From positions 124,001-188,000 of the forward strand of contig JAADJZ010000010.1 in NCBI GenBank assembly GCA_011032825.1: DNA of 64,000 nt, in the 5' to 3' direction. Below are positions 10,854 through 21,340 of the stretch, in pieces. Position 1 is the first letter of the stretch. Each line of letters opens with the position of its first letter. Both the position numbers and the translations under genes were made by a program. Below the pieces are notes generated by a model that did not search any database, was not told where the DNA came from, and worked only from the letters and a program-made list of their open reading frames with translations. The stretch is from Massariosphaeria phaeospora (Eukaryota > Ascomycota > Dothideomycetes > Pleosporales).

Positions 10854-12453
10854 GATCGTGGTAGGCAGTAGACGTTACTGTGTGCGATAATCGAAATGTA
10901 AACGAATGTAAGCGCTACGGCTAGCTGCGTAGGCTACGAAAAAATTGTAACAAGGATAAAGTCTTTGTTGATGCTGAATAAAACTATTCCAAGGTATCGT
11001 CGTACAACGATCTTATATATCTGTAGGCGTGACTAGTTGACTGCACTTGGTCTAATTATATCGGACTAGAAGCTCGAAACATGTTGGTAGACTTCGCCAG
11101 TTTACGCCCCACGATGTCCGCTTCGAGGGATTAACCGGATACACATTGCTACAGCCCACAGTCAGTACGTCAGTAGTTCCCGGAAATTCAGTCTACACAC
11201 GAGATGCAAACCAAACTGTTCTGTTCGAGTGTCTATACAGTTTTTCTGCAGAATCCCATTTCCGATATTGAACTTTTGGGTTGAGTCTCACGAATCCTAA
11301 TTGAATCGTGAGGGTGGTGGCTTCGTCGAGAAACGTTGAGGACAGCCTCGGGAATGCATCATTTGGAGGTACCTTCCAGTCAAGGCAAAATGGAAAGGGC
11401 GTTGTACACAGCCTCGCCGACCGGGGTGGGTACTTGAAGGCCGTAAGCAGTCGATGCGTCCAAAGCTGGTGGTTGCATCTAGGTTCAGCTAAGATCGCAT
11501 GTCCACTTGAGCGGCCCGTACCCTAGCTGAAACAAGGGTTGGCGACGTTACCTTCGGGGTACACTATTATCGTATGTGGACTGATGATACTCGCTTATGC
11601 CGTGTCCGATTCCCTCACCATATAACATACCACAGACAAACTTGTTGCATTTACAAGATCCCCAGCTCTTATGCCACCTGTGTACTGTGCGATGTGTTAG
11701 CATATCCGAGTCCATTGTAAAAAGCGTCGCGTGCTATACCGGAAATTGGCACCCCGGACTTACGCCCCGTTTGACGATATAGGCTAATCGAGGAGCATAT
11801 TTGTATAGGCGGTCATACACTATCATAAGGCGTAAACTGTCAATCTGGTGTAAATTTGGTTATCGGGGTCCGGGGAATATGTATGTTTTCATGCGGGGCG
11901 AATATTTGAGTTCAACCTTGACGACGAATACCCCAAACATGGGTTGCTGTTGGGTACACTTCAATCAACAACTTCGATGGCAGGTTTCTCAGCCAGTAGC
12001 CCACAGCAGGGCGTTATAAAGGAACGTAACGTAGCATCCGAAGGCTCGGACATTGAACAGGATCTCTTCTGGCGGTACACTGGAGTTGGGAGGGCGCTGA
12101 ATGAGCTGGCGTCTAGTCAGGTCGTCCAAGTCAATGGCAGAGGGTCGCTGTTCCCGCTCTTCGACGATAAAGTATAACGACTTCGAGCTCTGGATGGCCA
12201 AATGCGCATAGTGAAAAGACAAGGCGGGTGAACGAGCTCGCAGTCTATAGTCGATTAAATTAAATTATGCTTTCATCTGTAACGTAGTTGCTTCGATCCG
12301 AAGCGCAGACTTGGGAACCAACAACCTGATCCTACAATGTATCAACTTACTGTATCAACTTACAGTACCCGAATAGAAAATGTGACGTAGAATAGAACCC
12401 GGAATGACTCGAACACGTACCCCGCAACTGCACCGCCCGTCCAAGTGCGAAGA
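10854..12453. other. Gene-poor intergenic region (1.6 kb)
   Basis: No convincing coding frame, RNA gene or recognisable element in 1.6 kb. Parts (10950-11100, 11590-11900, 12240-12400) are AT-rich with many TA steps, compatible with an old RIP-decayed repeat, but no ends or protein relics can be recognised. Confidence 0.4.
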
Positions 12454-14209
12454 TTAGCCTTCCTCCCTATCCATCTCGTCTCTACCTCTCCTACCCCGTC
12501 CACCTCTGCCGAAGCCTCCCCTCCTTCCACGCTGATCATGAATCTCTTTCATCTCTTTTATCGCAACTCTCTGCGCCTCGCCGACCCTCTCCATCAACAC
12601 CATTGCTTCATCCTTTGGTATAACCTCCTCTTCAATCTTCTTCCCCAAAGCATACTCAATCCGTTGGAAGAGCTCGAGATCGTACTGCGTGACAAAGGAC
12701 ACTGCTTTTCCAGACTTTCCAGCACGAGCTGTTCGGCCTACTCTATGCACATATGTTTTGGACTCGCCTGGAAGATCAAGATTGATGATGAGATTGACTG
12801 ATGGTATGTCCAGGCCGCGTGCTGCAACATCGGTGGCAACAAGGATCTAGAGTGGGACTTTTAGCATAGGATAATGATACTACAGGCGCGGGAACGTACA
12901 TCTCGGCTTCTCGCCCTGAATTTGTTCAATGCTCCAAGTCGGGATGACTGGGAGAGTTGCCCGTGCAGAGGTATAGCACCAAAGCCAAGCTTGCGGAGTA
13001 GGATCGAAATGCGTTGGACTTCGTTCACTGTTCGGGCAAAGATGATGGTAGGCTGTCCAATGTAATCGTTGCACAAGTGGATGAGATATAGATCCTTGTG
13101 TTTACTACGTATCTGTTAGCAGTAATCGGAAAGGGAGAAGAGGAGTACTCACTGAGGTATGAAAATATAGCGTTGTACTAGTGTCTGGACTACTTGGTGT
13201 GAGGATGAACTGATGCTGACTTTGACTGGATTCTGCAGTGACGCCCTCTGCAAAGATTCGACCTTGGAGCTCATAGTCGCAGAGAAGAGAAAGGATCGCC
13301 TTCCCTCCCGAGGCAAGATGCGCAGAATTTTGTCAATCACAGGTCCGAAGTCCAGGTCTAAGAGACGATCTGCTTCATCAAGCACCAACGCTTTGAGGCG
13401 TTTCAGCGAGAAGCCTTTTGTATTCTCCAGATGATCGAGCAAGCGACCCGGGGTTGCGACAACAATGTGCGGATTGCGAGCCAGGGCGATTGCTTGGGGG
13501 TTCATATCCATGCCCTGAAGTAGGGGACATTAGTAACTCGAAACTGGGACCCGTCTGTGCAAAGCATGACTTACTCCAACAAGCACAGCACACTTCACAC
13601 TTATCACGGAGCCGAGCGCTTCCACTTGTTGAGCTATCTGATAGGCGAGTTCGCGGGTCGGTGCCAGGATAAGGCCGAAGAAGCCCTGGGGCTTCTCCAT
13701 GAGCATTTGGAGGATGGGTAGTGCGAACGCGGCAGTCTTTCCTGAGCCGGTCTCTGCGAGTCCAATTCTGTAGGGCTGTTAGTAAAGTTAGAGAACTCTG
13801 CGCACTAGTCTTACATGTCTCTGCCCTGAAGTGCAAGTGGTATCGCCTGTTCTTGTATAGCGGTCGGATGTTTGAACCCCAAGTTTGCGCACGCCTCACA
13901 TAGAGACTCCATTACTCCAAGATCCTCGAAGATCTTCGTCGACTGTGCTTCAACAACATTTTCTGCAGCCTTGTGCACCTGACCCTCATCTTGTCCACCC
14001 TCATTGTCTTCATCTTCATTATCTTCCGCCTCATCGTCTTCGTCCTCATCTTCTCCATCCTCACTCTCTTGAGCATCGGATTCGGGAGGGTCTTCTGGCG
14101 AGCTCGGTCTTGCGGGCGGTGCGGCTTGTTTCGAACGCTTGGTTCCCGACGCTTCAGCTTCGAGAGGAACAGCCGCGCCGTCGAGCTTTCTCTTCTTGGA
14201 GGCGGACAT
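12454..14209 (-). CDS. rrp3: ATP-dependent DEAD-box RNA helicase RRP3 (DDX47 type)
   Basis: Nuclear/nucleolar helicase needed for maturation of the 18S rRNA precursor. Five exons: 13815-14209, 13575-13767, 13153-13514, 12900-13104 and 12454-12846; introns 47-60 nt; 515 residues, normal for the family. Residues 1-95 are an acidic, Ser-rich nucleolar-type tail. Then come in order the Q motif region ([15 protein letters not shown]), motif I AETGSGKT, Ia PTRELA, Ib TPGR, II DEAD, III SAT, IV IIFART and [10 protein letters not shown], ending with an RGG-like Gly/Arg-rich tail. The start at 14209 is preferred to an in-frame upstream ATG at 14284 because MSASKKRK is the usual kind of N terminus and the upstream one overlaps the promoter shared with ssf1. 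Confidence 0.95.
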
Positions 14210-14404
14210 GTTGAGGTCGATGATGTGGTTCGGTCGTGCAGCAGCGGACAAAATTATAGTGGGAGTGGGTGGGTACGGTACCACCGGTGGTATTTACGAT
14301 AAGATAAGAGCGCCAAGATTTCGAAAAAAAATCCTGGGCCTTCAAGCACGGCCTTCTCGTTCTCCACCACCAACCACCCCGAAAGTCCCGCGAAATCAGC
14401 AAAG
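14210..14404. promoter_or_regulatory. Shared bidirectional promoter of rrp3 and ssf1
   Basis: Only 195 bp separate the two start codons, so both ribosome-biogenesis genes must be driven from here. It contains a GATAAGATAAG run near 14298-14308 and an A-tract (CGAAAAAAAATC) near 14321-14332, which loosely recall the PAC and RRPE elements of ribosome-biogenesis promoters. The match is weak. Confidence 0.5.
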
Positions 14405-15820
14405 ATGACAAGACCAGGCACTGGGCGGAGGAAGCAGTCTGCTACCGACAAGCAGGTTGCGAAGCAGAGCAAAGGTACCCATCCTAAGAGCATGGTCATC
14501 AGGATCGGAGCTGGCGAGGTGGGCAGCAGCGTCAGCCAACTAGTAAAGGATGTGCGAGAGGTTATGCAGCCCGATACAGCACTTCGGCTGAAGGTACAGT
14601 GCCAGTCTCCAGCATTGATGCTCATATTTGCTAACAACGCTATCAAGGAACGACGAGCCAACAAACTCCGTGACTTCACCACCATGTGCGGTCCCCTAGG
14701 CGTTACCCACCTTCTTCTATTCTCGAAGGCCGAGTCCGGGAACACAAACATGCGCCTAGCGCGATCGCCTCATGGCCCAACACTCAACTTCCGCGTACAA
14801 AACTACTCGTTATGCAAGGACATCATGAAATCGATGAAGCACCCGAGGATGGGACTGACCGAGTTCCAGGTAGCACCGCTACTTGTAATGAACAACTTCA
14901 TAACCTCAGATATCGATAGAGAAAAGCTTGGAGAAGCCGCGCCGCCAAAACATTTGGAGAAGCTGGTGACAGACATGTTTCAAGGCCTGTTCCCACCAAT
15001 ACAACCACACACCACGCCACTGCACACGATAAAACGAATTCTACTACTGAACCGAGAACCGCCTTCTGAGGGCGACAATGGTACCTGCACCATTACTCTT
15101 AGACATTACGCCATTACGACAAAGATCACCGGCGTCCCAAAAGCCATTCGAAGACTTTATGCTGCAGAAAAATTGATGGGAAGCAAGGAAAAGAAGAAGC
15201 GCGCCCTGCCAAACTTGGGTGCTCTGGACGACGTGGCCGATTACATGTTGGACCCTTCTGCGGCCGGCTATACTTCCGCATCGGATACTGAGATCGAGAC
15301 AGATGCTGAGGTCGAGGTTGCTGCTCCAGTCACGCGAAAGGTTCTTTCTAAAAAGGAAAGGGAGCGAATGACGGCGAGAGACGACGGTCAAAAGTCCAGG
15401 TCGCGAAGCAGTAGACCCAAGGTTGAGAAGCGGGCCGTGAAGCTTGTGGAGCTTGGTCCAAGGATGAAGCTCAGGCTCACCAAAGTGGAAGGGGATCTGT
15501 GTGGAGGCAAGGTCATGTGGCACGAGTTTGTGAGTAAGAGCAAGGCTGAAGTCAAAGAAATGGACCGGAAGTGGGAGCAGAGGAACAAGGAGAAGGAAGA
15601 ACGTAGAAGGGTCCAGAAAGAGAATATCGAGAAGAAACGCAAAGAGCGGGCGGAGAATGGAGGCGCAGGCGAAGGCGCAGGCGAAGGGGAAGACGAGGAC
15701 GAAGAGATGGAGGACTTTGACGAATACGACATGGATGACGATGTGTGGCATGACGAGGATGGAGATGTCGCCGAAGAGGCGCAGGATGAAGACATGGAGG
15801 ATAAAGGCGATGATGCATGA
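14405..15820 (+). CDS. ssf1: Brix-domain ribosome biogenesis protein SSF1 / Peter Pan
   Basis: Nucleolar factor that binds 27S pre-rRNA during 60S subunit assembly. The unspliced frame is open through 471 codons, but 14594-14647 is almost certainly a 54-nt intron (GTACAG..CTAAC..AAG). Removing it restores the continuous family sequence TALRLKERRANKLRDF and leaves 453 residues in two exons (14405-14593, 14648-15820). The Brix domain spans about 25-290, with KLRDFTTMCGPLGVTHLL and GPTLNFRV hallmarks. The C-terminal 150 residues are highly charged: Lys/Arg/Glu coiled coil, then an Asp/Glu-rich tail. Divergent from rrp3. Confidence 0.94.
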   Translation: MTRPGTGRRKQSATDKQVAKQSKGTHPKSMVIRIGAGEVGSSVSQLVKDVREVMQPDTALRLKVQCQSPALMLIFANNAIKERRANKLRDFTTMCGPLGVTHLLLFSKAESGNTNMRLARSPHGPTLNFRVQNYSLCKDIMKSMKHPRMGLTEFQVAPLLVMNNFITSDIDREKLGEAAPPKHLEKLVTDMFQGLFPPIQPHTTPLHTIKRILLLNREPPSEGDNGTCTITLRHYAITTKITGVPKAIRRLYAAEKLMGSKEKKKRALPNLGALDDVADYMLDPSAAGYTSASDTEIETDAEVEVAAPVTRKVLSKKERERMTARDDGQKSRSRSSRPKVEKRAVKLVELGPRMKLRLTKVEGDLCGGKVMWHEFVSKSKAEVKEMDRKWEQRNKEKEERRRVQKENIEKKRKERAENGGAGEGAGEGEDEDEEMEDFDEYDMDDDVWHDEDGDVAEEAQDEDMEDKGDDA

Positions 15821-16092
15821 ACTTGAGTGAAGCTAATAGTCTAGGAATTGATACCCATCTCAAAAGACCGCTCCGTCCAATGCCTTCATGTCCGATGGGG
15901 TATCCAGCTGTGATCTTCCAAAGCCCCAAACAACAATAGTGCATTTCTAGCTTGTAAGCGTGTGCAATATCATACCATGCGGCCAAAACTTACTGAATCA
16001 AAATATCCCTTTGGACACCGCCGTTGATACAACATCCACAGGTCTGCACTACCCAAATCCCATGCCCAACCTCAACATTATTACGACCATCT

Positions 16093-17051
16093 TCATTTTG
16101 CTTTGGGCCGCTTGATGATCACCCTGTCAAACTCCGTCAACTCCCACCCAACTCCATCCTTTATCAGGTCCGCCCAATTCCTGTCCGCACACGCCTCGAC
16201 CCACATCCTATCCGCGCTCAGGTAACCCACACCCAGGCACTTCAACGCATGTATCCTCATCCGGAGCTCCGTAAACTCCATGAGCCGCCTCTGATATCCA
16301 TCCACTGCCTTCTTCATCTTCCAGAATATGACCCAGTTGTCTGCGACCAACGCCTTCAATACAAGCTCCACGCGGCGATCTTTATATTGGTATCGCAGCC
16401 GGATACGGTGCGCTGCCTCGATGTCGCCTTGTCGGCATGCCAGATCAAGGATCATGTAGCCGACGTACTCGTGCAGTGCTTGTTCCGAAAGCGGGTTCTG
16501 GGGGTGGACGACCCCCAAGAGCGACACAAGCGCGGGCGAGTACGACTCCCAGTCCCGACAGAGTATCGCGGCATGGATGTTGAAGATGTATGCTCGCATG
16601 GCGAACTGGTCTTTCCGGGCCGTCGCAGTGATCGCCTCACGCAGCCTCCGGAGAGCTGCTATTATAGCTGATAGTTCGCCAACGGGATGGTTGGAGGGCT
16701 GAGATATGGGCGGAGGCTTTGCGTCTGAGGCGCCGAGAAAGAAGTCATGGGGGAGGAGTGCGGCGAATTGCCGGGCGAGGTCGTCGCCGTTGCTCGAGGA
16801 CGCGCAGAACTTCATGTAGCGTTCGACGATGCGGTTGTAGTATGCCTCTTGGTTCTTGAAGTCGTTTAATCTGGTTTCAAAGTCAATTGAAGAACCCTAG
16901 CCTGGTTAATGAATGCAAGGCGGTACCTTGTTTCCCCCTTGGAAGGCAGTCCGTATATATCCAGCGCGTCCTCTCGCACAGGCTTGAGTCGGTTCCACGC
17001 TCCAGAAGCGGCGCGGCGGCTGCTGGGCCGCATCTGGTCTGACGTCTTCAT
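16093..17051 (-). CDS. Conserved fungal helical protein, PCI-like (CSN8/PSMD8/eIF3k type)
   Basis: Two exons, 16927-17051 and 16093-16870 (intron 56 nt with a CATTAAC branch site), give 300 residues. The protein is mostly predicted helix, rich in Ala, Leu, Arg and Trp. From about residue 100 it has the pattern of the compact PCI-type fold shared by CSN8, proteasome Rpn12/PSMD8 and eIF3k: helical pairs such as RDWESYSPALVSLLGV, a HEYVGYMILDLAC helix, then a winged-helix-like end with RVELVLKALVADNWVIFW. The family call is from memory of similar fungal proteins. A role in the proteasome lid, signalosome or a related complex is inference; it could be an uncharacterised family with the same fold. 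Convergent with ssf1. Confidence 0.65.
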
Positions 17052-17481
17052 TGCTGAGCCTGTGAACCAGTGAGAATGGGTTGAGTAGAAATCGAATAAA
17101 GCTGGTAATAATCGGAGTAATGGAGGGGAGTGATGGTGGGGTTGAGATGGAAGGGCTTCCTAGGCTAGCGACCGCACGCGCCCACCTCGATGATCATGAA
17201 AGGAAAGCATCACCACCTTGACAGTCCAATGCGATTACTTTTTGAGTTCTTTCAGGCTGGCGATTCCTTTGCAGCTCAACTTTCATGGGAAAGACTCGCC
17301 CAGGAAGAAGTCGTATAGGAAACGGCGTAAGCTATGATAAAGGAGCAGGTTCCAGCGGACCTCGGCATGCACTTGCCTCATGGCTCTCCCACCTTATCAT
17401 TCAATCCAACACTTTCTAACTCATAGCCATTAGACTGCCCCGTCATTTTTATTTCCGTGTCGCGGACTATCTCCATTTGCT
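17052..17481. promoter_or_regulatory. Divergent intergenic region
   Basis: About 430 bp between the divergent PCI-like and PAQR genes. Pyrimidine-rich leader sequence lies just upstream of 17482. No further gene seen. Confidence 0.45.
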
Positions 17482-18459
17482 ATGGATATCGCAAAAAGTG
17501 CGGCCTCCAAGATCTCAGAAGCGGAGAGGAGGATTGAGAAGAAATTGACAATCCTCTGGCACGACCTGGACGCATGGCAACAAGACAACCACTACATCCT
17601 AAGCGGTTATCGTCCCCAATCAAATTCTTTCGTCAAGTCCGCGAAGAGCCTGGGTTATATCCACAATGAGACGGTGAACATCTATTCGCATCTTTTCGGC
17701 GCGGTATTGGCTCTCATATCTGGCATAGCAGTCTACTCCCATCTCAAACCACGGTACGAGACTGCTACAAAAGAAGATGCGCTGGTCTTTGGCTGCTTCT
17801 TCCTCGGAGCGATTTCGTGCTTGGGAATGAGCGCCGCCTTTCATACCATCAGCAACCACTCGCATGAAGTCAGCAGCTTTGGGAACAAGCTGGATTACCT
17901 GGGCATTGTCTTCTTGATCTGGGGGAGCTTCATCCCAGTAATGTACTATGGATTCCAGGCCGAGCCACAGCTCATGCATACCTACTGGACAATGGTGCGT
18001 AACTCCCACCGTATATCAAGTTCTCTATTAATGTCACAGATTACAACTCTTGCCGCGGGCACTTCAGTCGCTGCTGTGCATCCAAAGTTCCGGACGCCTG
18101 CACTTCGACCTTTCCGAGCCTTGATGTTTGTGCTGATGGGGCTCTCCGGCGTCGTTCCCGTCGTCCATGGCGTCAAGCTTTATGGGCTTGAGCAGATGCA
18201 AAAGACGATCGCGTTGAATTGGGTGGTCTCGCAGGGTGCCCTGTACATTCTCGGCGCCGTCATCTACGCTGCACGTTTTCCCGAGCGCATGAGGCCTGGA
18301 TCATTCGACATTTGGGGCTCTTCGCATCAAATCTTCCATTTTCTGGTCGTGTTGGCTGTAGCTACGCACCTGGTTGGTGTAGTAAAGGCATTCGACTATG
18401 AGCACAGTCAAAGGGGCGGAGCAGCGCAGTTGGGTGTCTTCGAAAAGATCTGGCATTGA
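17482..18459 (+). CDS. PAQR / haemolysin-III family membrane protein (Izh/AdipoR-like)
   Basis: Seven-transmembrane protein of the family that includes yeast Izh proteins and adiponectin receptors, linked to zinc and sterol/ceramide homeostasis. The frame is open for 325 codons, but 17995-18039 is a likely 45-nt in-frame intron (GTGCGT..CACAG). Without it the sequence reads YWTM-ITTLAAG, as in relatives, giving 310 residues in two exons. Visible hallmarks: FVKSAKSLGYIHNETVNIYSHL before TM1, AAFHTISNHSHEV (first zinc-site His), a FGNKLDYLGI segment (Asp) and a C-terminal SHQIFHFLVV with the remaining His pair. Substrate or ligand cannot be told from sequence. Confidence 0.9.
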   Translation: MDIAKSAASKISEAERRIEKKLTILWHDLDAWQQDNHYILSGYRPQSNSFVKSAKSLGYIHNETVNIYSHLFGAVLALISGIAVYSHLKPRYETATKEDALVFGCFFLGAISCLGMSAAFHTISNHSHEVSSFGNKLDYLGIVFLIWGSFIPVMYYGFQAEPQLMHTYWTMVRNSHRISSSLLMSQITTLAAGTSVAAVHPKFRTPALRPFRALMFVLMGLSGVVPVVHGVKLYGLEQMQKTIALNWVVSQGALYILGAVIYAARFPERMRPGSFDIWGSSHQIFHFLVVLAVATHLVGVVKAFDYEHSQRGGAAQLGVFEKIWH

Positions 18460-19191
18460 AAAGGCCTCTTCTGAACGACTCACCCAATATGGAGTTTTTA
18501 GCAAGCTCATACTACGAGTATCAGTTATTCTCAGAGGGTGATGCAGCCCCATCAACGATCAATGTATCAGGTTCAGAGGCCCTGTGTTCATAGAGACTGA
18601 ATCACAATCGCTCATCCGCTGCGCGGTATGAGACAACAACAGAGTCCACGCGTACCTGGCCGCTCCTGCCAAACACCGCCCCTCACCTGACGCGTGCTTT
18701 CCTCCGCGAACAACAAACGGATGTATCATCATCTCACCCACCCTCGCGTTTACTAAAATTCTTCACCTTCGACACTACCTAGCTACTCCATTTTCTCTAT
18801 GTCTACCCCGTACAACACTTAGCACTCGCACCAGTTCAGCCTCAAAAGCGGATCCCCTGCACGGGCCTTCGATGACGCCGTGTGCCGTTTACAAACCAGC
18901 CACCATTTCCCCATAATCCTAGGCGAACCAATCAATTCTCCGGATCGCCATCGCTCGCAGCTCCCCGATCCACAGCTCGACCTCCCATACGTCTTGTTTC
19001 CTGATCTCTCAACCTCACTCCTCTCTTCCAACTCCTCGCACAACGCATCATTACGCGCGCATCACATCTCTCACCGCGCGCGATCCATAAAGCTTCACGC
19101 GCTGCAATTCACCTCTGTTACCGGATCTTTGCGATTATTGAGTCCGACCTCTCGTTCGTCCTAAAGCTCCATTAGCCGCAAACGCGTAGCA
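18460..19191. promoter_or_regulatory. Promoter and leader of the TUDOR-domain gene
   Basis: 730 bp, becoming C/T-rich from about 18720 onward, as expected for a fungal promoter and 5' leader. Frames here are short and unconvincing. Confidence 0.45.
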
Positions 19192-20169
19192 ATGGCCGAC
19201 ACTCAGGTTCAGGAAGGAGACAAAGGTAAGCGTGCCTTCCATTGATACAGTGGCAACGTCTCAGAGCGCTGCGCTGTACGCGATCTCGGGCGCACAACGT
19301 AATTGACGCGCCTGCGCTTACGTGCGCGCGCATCTCATGCGTCTAGCCAAGCTGTTGGATTCATTAGTGAAGACGACTGCCTAGAACGCGCTAACAATTT
19401 CATCACTGTAGTCTCATGGCAATGGTCTGGATCCCACCCGAGTGGTGAGGTTGCCGAGGTCAAAGAACAAGGCGAGATAGCCATCCAGTCCAACCGGGGC
19501 AACACCATCAAGAAGAATGCCTCGCCGGACGATCCTGCCGTGCACATTGAGCGACCGGGCAACGATGTCGTTAAGCGCGCGCATGAGCTTGATATCGAAG
19601 AAAAGGGCCCCAACGGTCACCAAACCAATGGCGAGTCTAGCAAGGAAGACCAGGCAGATCAGTCTGCGCCCCAGCACAAGGATGAGGAAAAGGAAGAAGC
19701 TCCAGCTGCCGAGGCGAAGGAAGCTGATGCGGACGGACAAGCTGAAGAAGCAAAAGACGCAGAGGAGCAGAATGGCGTTGACGGTGCAACCGAAGAACCT
19801 GAGGCAAACTCAGCAGAGGCTACAAAGGAGCCAGAGGTCGACTCCAAGGAGCCAGAGAAGACAGAGGAGGTCAAGCCTGAAACTCCCAAGTCCAAGGACA
19901 AGACTGAAGCACCGAAGACTGGCACTAAGCGCAAGGCCGAGGAGTCACCTGCGGCTGAAACCAACGGCGCTGAAGCCGACGAGACTGAAGAGCCTGTTGC
20001 CAAGAAGGCAAAGACCAGCGACAGCAAGGGTGAGGGCAAGACTAAGAAGCCTGGCAGACCCAAGAACGCTGAAAAGAAGGAGAAGAAGGAGCCTGCCCGC
20101 AAGCGTCAACCCAAGAAGGCCGCTACTGCTGATGGCCAGCCTCGACGAAGCGGCAGGAACCGGTCTTAG
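19192..20169 (+). CDS. Hva1-type TUDOR domain protein with charged tail and AT-hook
   Basis: Two exons, 19192-19225 and 19412-20169. The 186-nt intron is longer than most here and ends after a CTAAC branch site. Product 263 residues. Residues 1-70 match the hypervirulence-associated TUDOR domain: GDKVSWQWSGSHPSGEV, a GEIAIQSNRGN strand and a PAVHIERPGNDVVKRAHEL end. The middle is very rich in Glu, Ala and Lys and must be disordered. The C terminus has KRKAEE, KKPGRPKN (AT-hook core GRP) and RKRQPKK, so nuclear location and binding to AT-rich DNA are likely. Biological role not established by sequence. Confidence 0.82.
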
Positions 20170-21021
20170 ATGCTTCAGTCCGCAGCACAATAGACCATCT
20201 CCATCCAGTAGGCGGTGAAAATGAGCTGGTTACGTCACGGACACGCTTTCATCGTGGCTACGATACCGAGGTTGATGTCTTTCATGCTCTATATGGTCGG
20301 ATGGCACACGGAAAAGGGTTAGGAAATACGGCGAGGTGGTGGTTTTTATGCGACACGGCGCTCAAGGATTCCTGGGCCTTTCTCCCATTTCTTTACATCT
20401 CGAGGGAAGATCTGGTTTCACATGGCGGCTATACAAGGGCTAGGTGTTTCTTCGCCTTGAGTTGTGGGACTCCAGGAAGTTTTAAGTTAAGTAGGAGTGA
20501 ATGCGTATTCTTATATTCAGGATTATGTGCTATCTGTGATGTATAGTCAGCTCTTGCTCGATGCGATGAATGGCGTAGTAGAAAGAACATGAGTCGATCA
20601 GATATAAGGTTCTCATTCAACGAAGCAAAAGCACTTGAGCTTCTCCGATCCGTCTTGAAACTTGATTTAAACAAATATCATCATAGTGAGGAAAGATTGC
20701 GAGACGTGGAAGCCGGGACTCACCTAGTATGTATGTGTTGTACGCGCAAGCTACTGGAAACCTCTGATTTGTTCGGATCTGCGGTAGCGGTGTTCTTTCC
20801 CAGTGGACATTGGGAGGTGGAGGTGATGAGGAGAGAGGGCGAGCCTCGAGATGCGGAGGGAGAAAAGTTTGCCGCCCATGCACGCTTGGCGCCTGCCAAT
20901 CTGGCTGCCCAGCAGCGCCCCAGCCAGACCTCCATCACAACACTCCAGACGGTAGACCTATGCGTCGTAGTGCAATCTCCTCGTCCAGTCTGTTCAAACT
21001 TACCTGCCAGTAAAGCTACGC
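20170..21021. other. Intergenic
   Basis: About 850 bp with the 3' flank of the TUDOR gene and no convincing gene. A plus-strand frame at 20589-21074 has no recognisable protein features. Confidence 0.4.
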
Positions 21022-21201
21022 TTACACCTTCGCCTTTACGGTCCAGCGCCTGCCCAAACACGCCCACCGACTGAACGCGAAAGCTACGAAGCTCAACCCG
21101 AGAATCGCGCAGAAGAAAGCGACCATGGCCTGCGGCCCGACCGTCTCAACCAGCTCGCCACTGACTTGCGCAAAGCTCGAACTATCTGCGAGGAGCCTCA
21201 T
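21022..21201 (-). CDS. Possible small single-pass membrane protein (59 residues)
   Basis: A minus-strand frame from ATG at 21201 to TAA at 21022 encodes 59 residues, just too short for usual gene finders. Residues 25-45 form a clean hydrophobic helix (AMVAFFCAILGLSFVAFAFS) followed by Arg-Trp and a basic end (RRWTVKAKV), the arrangement of a membrane microprotein with positive-inside topology. Its start lies 139 bp from the divergent kinase start, so a shared promoter is plausible. I do not recognise the family. It could be chance, or the first exon of something longer. Confidence 0.35.
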   Translation of the reverse strand: MRLLADSSSFAQVSGELVETVGPQAMVAFFCAILGLSFVAFAFSRWACLGRRWTVKAKV

Positions 21202-21340
21202 TTGATTTCAGCGTGAGCTGAGTGGGTGGTTCGTTTTGCGGAAAGACTTGTGGGGGGAAGCAGAAGAAAGTAGTCACGCCAGAAATACGTTGCTCGCCAG
21301 CTCCTCCCATACTCAATCCGCAGGCCCCCTTACCTTCGAT

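Noticed and set aside
12340..12445. tRNA-like tail (TTCGAGTC-type T-loop) on the minus strand
   Set aside because: The T-arm-like word is present but the stem does not pair well, and I could not fold D and anticodon arms around it.
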